Program-made: the position numbers and the translations under genes | Notes under the pieces: model-generated | Database searches by the model: none | What the model saw: only the letters and a program-made list of their open reading frames with translations | Told to the model about the DNA's origin: nothing | Source: Deltaproteobacteria bacterium | GTDB lineage: Bacteria; Myxococcota_A; UBA9160; PR03 | Reading direction: 5' to 3' | DNA: 57,757 nucleotides | NCBI GenBank assembly: GCA_035063765.1 | Contig: JAPSFT010000024.1 | Span: 1-57,757 of the forward strand | In this document: piece after piece, positions 51,207 to 57,757 of the stretch | Position numbering within the stretch: the first letter of the stretch is position 1 | Layout: each line of letters begins with the position of its first letter

Positions 51207-51232
51207 AATCCGATCCAGGTCCGGATCGGATT
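51207..51232 (-). terminator. Hairpin after fabH
   Basis: Perfect 10-bp stem AATCCGATCC/GGATCGGATT with a 6-base loop, 28 bases past the fabH stop at 51260. No T-tract, so either a weak intrinsic terminator or an operator near the phasin promoter. Confidence 0.4.
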
Positions 51233-51259
51233 GCGCAACGCGCCGCGGCGCCCCGGAGC

Positions 51260-52267
51260 CTACCAGCGGACGATCGCGGAGGCCCAGGTGAAGCCCGACC
51301 CGAAGGCCGTCATCGCGACGAGCTGGCCCCGGCGCAGCCGCCCCTCGCGCACCACCTCGTCGAGCAGCATCGGGATCGAGGCGGCCGAGCAGTTGCCGTA
51401 GCGCTCGATGTTGCTCGGGCAGCGCTCGGGCGGGATCCCCATCGACTGCGCCACGTACTCGTTGATCCGCAGGTTCGCCTGGTGGAAGAGGAAGAGCGCG
51501 ACGTCGTCCTGCTTCACGCCGGCGTCGTCGAGCGCGCTGCGCAGCACCTCGGGCATGCGCGTGACGGCGTGCTTGAAGACGAAGCGGCCCTCCATCTTCG
51601 GGAAGTGCCGCCCCTCGGCCAGCATCGCCCCGGTGATGCGCTGCGGGAAGAAGCTCGAGCCCGGCGCCTCGATCCACAGCCGCGAGGCATGCTCGCCCTG
51701 CGCGTGCATGCGCACCGAGAGCACGCCCGAGAGGTCCTCCGGGTCCGCGTTCGCCTCCACCACGACCGCGCCGGCACCGTCGCCGAAGAGCACGCCGACG
51801 TCGCGGCCGCGGGTCGTGAGGTCGAGGCCCGTCGAGTGGACCTCGCAGCCGACGACCAGCACGCGCCGCATCTGGCCGGTGCGCACGAAGGCGTCGGCGG
51901 TCGCGAGCGAGTAGAGGAAGCCGCTGCACTGGGCGCGCAGGTCGAAGCAGGGGATCTCGGGCACCCCGAGCCGGTGGTGCAGGAAGAACGAGGTGCCCGG
52001 GAACTCGTGCTCGGGCGAGAGCGTCGCGAGCACGATCCCGTCCAGCTCCTCGGGCTCGATGCCGGCGGCCTCGAGGGCGCGGCGCGACGCCTGCTCGGCG
52101 AGCGTCGCCGGGCTCTCGCCCTCCGACACGTGGCGGCGCTCGGCGATCCCCGAGCGCTTGCGGATCCACTCGTCGCTCGTGTCCATGAGCCGCTCGAGGT
52201 CGTGGTTGGTCACCACGCGCTCGGGAACGGCAAGGCCGGTGCCGATGATCCTGGTACGGATGCTCAT
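51260..52267 (-). CDS. fabH: Beta-ketoacyl-ACP synthase III
   Basis: Condenses an acyl-CoA with malonyl-ACP, normally starting fatty-acid synthesis; 335 residues. Catalytic triad visible: Cys114 in FDLRAQCSGFLYSLATADAF, His262 in LFHQANLRI, Asn292 in ERYGNCSAASIPM. Others: DEWIRKRSGIAERR and VLFGDGAGAVVVE. It sits directly after hflX and before the phasin-like gene, with no fabD, fabG or acpP, so it could be a specialised KAS III that uses another starter acyl-CoA or feeds a secondary pathway. ATG at 52267, 15 bp after the hflX stop. Confidence 0.94.
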   Translation of the reverse strand: MSIRTRIIGTGLAVPERVVTNHDLERLMDTSDEWIRKRSGIAERRHVSEGESPATLAEQASRRALEAAGIEPEELDGIVLATLSPEHEFPGTSFFLHHRLGVPEIPCFDLRAQCSGFLYSLATADAFVRTGQMRRVLVVGCEVHSTGLDLTTRGRDVGVLFGDGAGAVVVEANADPEDLSGVLSVRMHAQGEHASRLWIEAPGSSFFPQRITGAMLAEGRHFPKMEGRFVFKHAVTRMPEVLRSALDDAGVKQDDVALFLFHQANLRINEYVAQSMGIPPERCPSNIERYGNCSAASIPMLLDEVVREGRLRRGQLVAMTAFGSGFTWASAIVRW

Positions 52268-52282
52268 GCTTTCCCCTCCCGG

Positions 52283-53980
52283 TCAGCCGCCGAGCGACGC
52301 CAGGCGCAGCCGGCTGCGCTCGTCCACGTCCTCGCTCCAGACGCGCCCTTCGACCCCCTCGAGCAGCTCGCGCAGACCGAGGCCGCGCAGCGCCGAGATC
52401 GCGACGCCGCCCTCGCGGGCGGCGATCTCCTGGCCGAGCCCCGGTGCGAGCCGGTCGATCTGGTTGAAGACGAGCAGCTCCGGGGTGTCGCCGAGCTGCA
52501 TCGCGTGGAGCACCCCGCGGACGGCGGCGATGCGCTCCGGGTAGTCCTCGGCCGAGGCGTCCACGACGTGCAGGAACAGGTCCGCGTCGCGCAGCTCCTC
52601 GAGTGTCGCGCGGAAGGCCTCCTGGAGGTCCGCCGGCAGGTCGCGCAGGAAGCCCACGGTGTCGGTGACGATCACCTCGCGCTCCCTGGGAAAGCGCAGC
52701 CGCCGGGAGGTCGGGTCGAGGGTCGCGAAGAGCTTGTCCTCGACCTGCACGTCGGCGTGCGTCAGCGCGCGGAGCAGCGTGCTCTTGCCCGCGTTCGTGT
52801 AGCCGACGATCGAGAGCACCGGCACCCCGCGCCGGTTGCGCCGGCTGCGGCGCCCCTCGCGCTCGCGGCGCAGGCCCTGGAGCTCCTTCTGGAGCCTTGC
52901 GATGCGGTCGCGCACGCGGCGGCGATCGACCTCGAGGCGCTGCTCGCCGGGCCCGCGCCCGCCGATCCCGCCGCCGAGCCGCGAGAGCCCGAGATCCTGT
53001 TGGGCCAGCCGCGGCAGCCGGTACTGGAGCTGCGCGAGCTCGACCTGGAGCTTGCCGTCCCGGCTGCGCGCGCGCTGGGCGAAGATGTCGAGGATCAGCT
53101 GGGTGCGGTCGATCACGCGCAGGTCGAGCCGCTCGCCGAGGTTGCGGGCCTGGGCCGGGGTGAGGTCGCGGTCGAAGATCACGAGGTCGACGTCGTGGCG
53201 GAATGCGGCCACGGTCAGGTCCTCGAGCCGCCCCTCGCCGATCGCCGTGCGCGGGTCCACCTGCGGTCGCTGCTGGGTGATGACGTCGACGACCTCGACG
53301 CCGGCGGTACGCGCGAGCTCGCGCAGCTCGGCGATCGAGTCCTCGGTGCCGGCGCGGCTGCGGCCGCCGCTCACCGCGACGAGGATCGCCCGTTCGCCTT
53401 CGCCGACCGCGCGCGTGCGGTCGCGGCGCGCGAGCTCCTCCTCGAGCGCGCCGATCCAGGCCGCGAAGTCGAGCTCGAGGCGCGAAGGCGCCGCCGGCGG
53501 GAGGCGTTCGATCACGGTGCCGTCGGCCGCCGCGGGGCGCAGGTGCGCGACGTGGGCGTCGCCCGGCAGGCCGTCGTCCTCGACCTCGAGCGCCACCATC
53601 GCGTCGAGGCGCAGCTTGGCGAGGTCGGTCAGGTCGTCGTGGGTGAGCGCCTCGCCCGAGGCGCCGTTCGCGGCGCGGGCGCCGCCGAGCCGGGTGCGGA
53701 TGCAGCGGATCCCGCGCAGGCGCCCCTGGCCGGCACGCAGGCGGCCCCAGTCGGGCATCTCGAGCCGGCCGCGGGCGTCGCCGACCATCGCGTGCGTCAC
53801 CGTGCCGCGTCGGTCCACGAAGACACCCACCGGCCGGCGGATGTCGTAGCTCAGCTCCGTGAGCTCGCGGGCGAACTCGTGGGTGACCAGGCGATCCGAG
53901 GGCAGGTGGCGGCGGTAGAGGCGCTCGAGGGCCCGGACCTGGCTCGCCTTGAGACCTTGGGTGTTGCCGAGAACGCGGAT
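52283..53980 (-). CDS. hflX: GTPase HflX, start codon unusual
   Basis: Ribosome-associated GTPase that splits stalled ribosomes, with an N-terminal extension (565 residues from ATC 53980). The extended N-terminus starts IRVLGNTQGLKASQVRALER, then VGVFVDRRGTVTHAMVGDAR. The HflX domain has TQQRPQVDPRTAIGEGRLED, FDRDLTPAQARNLGERLDLR, Walker A VGYTNAGKST (393-401), switch VTDTVGFLRDLP and NQID. No ATG, GTG, TTG or CTG lies near the conserved start; ATC at 53980, after GAGGAG and a 9-base spacer, is the only nearby codon with a ribosome site. The nearest upstream start is ATG 54163, giving a low-complexity 61-residue extension (626 residues in all). Confidence 0.85.
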   Translation of the reverse strand: MRVLGNTQGLKASQVRALERLYRRHLPSDRLVTHEFARELTELSYDIRRPVGVFVDRRGTVTHAMVGDARGRLEMPDWGRLRAGQGRLRGIRCIRTRLGGARAANGASGEALTHDDLTDLAKLRLDAMVALEVEDDGLPGDAHVAHLRPAAADGTVIERLPPAAPSRLELDFAAWIGALEEELARRDRTRAVGEGERAILVAVSGGRSRAGTEDSIAELRELARTAGVEVVDVITQQRPQVDPRTAIGEGRLEDLTVAAFRHDVDLVIFDRDLTPAQARNLGERLDLRVIDRTQLILDIFAQRARSRDGKLQVELAQLQYRLPRLAQQDLGLSRLGGGIGGRGPGEQRLEVDRRRVRDRIARLQKELQGLRREREGRRSRRNRRGVPVLSIVGYTNAGKSTLLRALTHADVQVEDKLFATLDPTSRRLRFPREREVIVTDTVGFLRDLPADLQEAFRATLEELRDADLFLHVVDASAEDYPERIAAVRGVLHAMQLGDTPELLVFNQIDRLAPGLGQEIAAREGGVAISALRGLGLRELLEGVEGRVWSEDVDERSRLRLASLGG

Positions 53981-54281
53981 GGTGGGCGGCTCCTCGAAGG
54001 ATCCGGGGCGCGGATGGGACGGACGGGTCGGGGACGTGGGACGCCGCGCAGGGTAACCCAGCGATCCGGGTGGGGCCTTGACCCCAGGGGGAGGATCCTC
54101 CCGGTCGGCCCGCCCGACCGCGCTCGCTCCCCGTGTCAGCAGCTCGCGATTCCGGGTTACCATGCCCGGCTCCGCAGACCGCGTCGCGCCTCGTGTGCTC
54201 GAGTCGCGCCCGTGCCGGGGCGAGTTGGGGTCCGCTCCCGGAGCAGACCCGGCAGCATCGGATCCTAGGGGGAGCGACGGC
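53981..54281. other. Divergent region between hflX and glmU
   Basis: About 300 bp (118 bp if hflX starts at 54163). Plus strand has TTGACC at 54078-54083 without a matching -10 at the expected distance. GGGGGAG at 54268-54274 is the glmU ribosome site. No hairpin terminator or clear gene; the long Pro/Arg-rich frame here looks non-coding. Confidence 0.5.
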
Positions 54282-55664
54282 GTGAGCGAGCTGGCCTCGA
54301 AGGGGCGTCCGCTGGCGGTCGTGGTGCTGGCCGCGGGCCAGGGCAAGCGGATGCAGTCGGGCCTCGTGAAGGTGCTGCACGAGGTCGCCGGGCGGCCCAT
54401 GCTGGCCTTCCCGCTCGAGCTCGCGGCCGCGCTCGACGCCGAGCGCGGCGTGGTCGTGGTGGGGCGCGACGCCGACAAGGTGCGGGAGGTCTTCGCCGCC
54501 CATCCCCTGTTCCGCGACGGCCGGGTGCGCTTCGTCGAGCAGCCGGAGCGGCGTGGCACGGGCCACGCGGTCCAGATGGCGCGCCCGGCGCTCGCGGGCT
54601 TCCGCGGCGACGTCCTGATCCTCTACGGCGACACGCCGCTCCTGCGCCTCGACACGATCGTGCGGATGCGCGAGCGCAAGGCGGCTGCCGGGCACGACCT
54701 GCTGATCCTCTCGGCGCCCGAGCCGATGCCCGGCGTGATCGTGCGTGGGCCGGACGGGCGCGTGGAGCGCATCGTCGAGCTGGTGGACGCGACGCCCGAG
54801 GAGCGCCGCCTCCGCGAGGGCAACACCGGTGTGTACCTGGTGGACGCGGAGTTCCTGTGGAAGGCCCTGGAGCAGGTCGACGACCGCAACGCCCAGGGCG
54901 AGCTCTACGTGACGGACATCGTGAAGATCGCCGTGCGCGAGGGGCGCTCGCTCGACGCGCTCTGCCTGGACGACGCCGAGGAGGCGCTCGGCATCAACAC
55001 GCGCGCGGAGCTCGCGCGCGCGAACGTGGAAGCGCGCCGCCGCGTGGCCGAGCGGCTGATGGACGCCGGCGTGACCTTCGTGGACCCCGGGGCCGCCTGG
55101 CTCGACTGGAACGTCGAGGTGGGGCGTGACACGGTGATCGAGCCCGGCGTCGTGATCACCGGTCCCACGCGGATCGGCGAGCGCTGCCGGATCCGGGCCC
55201 ACACGGTGATCGAGTCGTCGGAGCTGGCGGACGACGTCGTGGTCGGCCCGTCCGCGCACCTGCGCCCGGGCAACCGGCTCGCGTCGGGGGTGCGGATCGG
55301 CAACTTCGTCGAGCTCAAGAACAGCCGTCTCGGGGCCGGCGTGAAGGCCGACCACCTGTCGTACATCGGCGACGCCGACGTGGGGGAGGGCGCGAGCTTC
55401 GGCTGCGGCGCGATCACGGTGAACTACGACTGGGAGCAGAAGCACCGCACCGAGGTCGGCGCCCATGCCTTCGTCGGCTGCAACGCGAACCTGATCGCGC
55501 CGGTCCGGATCGGCGACCGCGCCTACGTGGCGGCCGGCTCGACGATCACCGGCCCGGTGCCCGACGGAGCGCTCGCGGTGGCCCGCGAACGGCAGCGCAA
55601 CGTCGAGGGCTGGGCGGACCGGAAGCGACCCCCGAAGAAGAAGCCGAGGAAGGCGGAGGAGTAG
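54282..55664 (+). CDS. glmU: Bifunctional GlmU: GlcN-1-P acetyltransferase/UDP-GlcNAc pyrophosphorylase
   Basis: Makes UDP-GlcNAc from GlcN-1-P, acetyl-CoA and UTP for peptidoglycan and LPS; 460 residues (E. coli 456). The pyrophosphorylase domain begins LAVVVLAAGQGKRMQSGLVK, then RRGTGHAVQMARPALAG and LILYGDTPLLRLDTIVRM. The C-terminal left-handed beta-helix has GNFVELKNSRLGAGVKADHL, YIGDADVGEGASFGCGAITV, NYDWEQKHRTEVGAHAFVGC and a basic tail. GTG at 54282 with GGGGGAG upstream. glmS follows by 3 bp, a common pairing. Confidence 0.97.
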   Translation: MSELASKGRPLAVVVLAAGQGKRMQSGLVKVLHEVAGRPMLAFPLELAAALDAERGVVVVGRDADKVREVFAAHPLFRDGRVRFVEQPERRGTGHAVQMARPALAGFRGDVLILYGDTPLLRLDTIVRMRERKAAAGHDLLILSAPEPMPGVIVRGPDGRVERIVELVDATPEERRLREGNTGVYLVDAEFLWKALEQVDDRNAQGELYVTDIVKIAVREGRSLDALCLDDAEEALGINTRAELARANVEARRRVAERLMDAGVTFVDPGAAWLDWNVEVGRDTVIEPGVVITGPTRIGERCRIRAHTVIESSELADDVVVGPSAHLRPGNRLASGVRIGNFVELKNSRLGAGVKADHLSYIGDADVGEGASFGCGAITVNYDWEQKHRTEVGAHAFVGCNANLIAPVRIGDRAYVAAGSTITGPVPDGALAVARERQRNVEGWADRKRPPKKKPRKAEE

Positions 55665-55667
55665 GCC

Positions 55668-57503
<1,836 letters not shown>

Positions 57504-57620
57504 CGGGAGGGGGAGAGGGAGCTTCGGGCGGGCGGCTGCAGCTGGCCGCTCGGGGCCTCGTGGGCTTCGCGCGGGGGGCGAGGGCGGCAGCTGAGCCGCC
57601 GGCTGGGGCCGCGTTTGCGA

Positions 57621-57757
57621 GGGCGCGCGTGGGGGGTTGGCGTCTGCTCTTGGGGGCGCTGCCGTGGGAGCCTCTGGCGGGGGCGCTCTTGCGCGGGCGC
57701 GCGTGGGGGGTGGCGTCTGCTCTTGGGGGCGCAGCCATGGGAGCCTCCGGCTGCGGG
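57621..57757. repeat. Direct repeat of about 60 bp, 74-bp spacing, running off the edge
   Basis: Two copies starting at 57621 and 57695 share GGGCGCGCGTGGGGGG and GGCGTCTGCTCTTGGGGGCG, with a few substitutions and one single-base deletion. They follow the glmS stop, and the block may continue beyond the window. It looks like an intergenic repeat array; no gene is evident from 57504 to the end. Confidence 0.8.

Overview
The window is very GC-rich (roughly 70% or more by eye), densely coding bacterial DNA. It looks like a chromosomal segment of an uncultured 'deltaproteobacterial'-grade lineage: Myxococcota, Desulfobacterota-like or Candidatus Binatia. That placement is an inference. It rests on GC content, frequent GTG/TTG starts, many exported lipoproteins, an Mla/MCE transporter with a STAS-fused permease, a DUF1302-like exported protein, two acyl-CoA dehydrogenases and a phasin-like protein. 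I see no rRNA, tRNA, CRISPR array, transposase, integrase or phage gene, and nothing that marks the window as recently acquired.

Layout. 1-9.9 kb: a partial DUF1302-like exported protein, greB, a HelD/UvrD-type helicase, a lytic transglycosylase, a DUF423 protein, a Rap1a-like protein with a glycine-zipper lipoprotein, an acyl-CoA dehydrogenase, an EEP-family phosphatase/nuclease, two paralogous lipoproteins and a SIMPL-domain protein. 9.9-17 kb: a TPR lipoprotein, a hypothetical protein, Fur, an Mla/MCE lipid transporter (permease, ATPase, MCE protein, lipoprotein), pgi and a PPOX-fold protein. 17-23 kb, mostly minus strand: lemA with two TPM-domain proteins, a 55-residue zinc-ribbon protein, rfbA-rfbC, a 65-residue protein with a good sigma-54 promoter, and comM. 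23-32 kb: an OmpA-like lipoprotein, a VWA protein, a nitronate monooxygenase-like enzyme, a lipoprotein with eight Asp-rich repeats, a patatin-like lipase, a TANGO2/NRDE protein, a zinc-ribbon protein and folC. 32-46 kb, the most accessory part: a GH20 hexosaminidase beside a CadC-like/TPR regulator, a NIPSNAP-like protein, a sulfatase, a heme-bearing beta-propeller protein with a small cytochrome c, a fusion of a GH36 alpha-galactosidase with a HAD phosphatase, and an FAD amine-oxidase-like protein. 46-57.7 kb: mutS2, gluQRS, a glutaryl-CoA dehydrogenase-like enzyme, a phasin-like protein, fabH, hflX, glmU, glmS and a terminal direct repeat.

How the genes work together. Envelope functions dominate: glmS and glmU make UDP-GlcNAc, rfbA and rfbC supply dTDP-rhamnose, the Mla-type system moves lipid, and the lytic transglycosylase and many lipoproteins act in the periplasm. 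Fatty-acid and acyl-CoA metabolism (two acyl-CoA dehydrogenases, FabH, phasin, patatin) suggests lipid or polyhydroxyalkanoate turnover. GH20, GH36 and the sulfatase suggest use of sulfated or amino-sugar glycans.

Most notable points. (1) Neighbouring genes are joined again and again by a 4-base NTGA stop/start overlap using all four NTG codons; ygcG and gluQRS appear to start with CTG. (2) A GH36 glycosidase is fused to a MtnX/phosphoserine-phosphatase-like HAD domain. (3) A carboxypeptidase-regulatory + heme (CxxCH) + streptogramin-lyase-like propeller protein is coupled to a cytochrome c and possibly to a tiny membrane peptide made from a 15-bp tandem repeat. (4) A 65-residue protein sits behind a sigma-54-type promoter. 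(5) There are two strong intergenic RNA structures, at 23106-23145 and 41522-41579.
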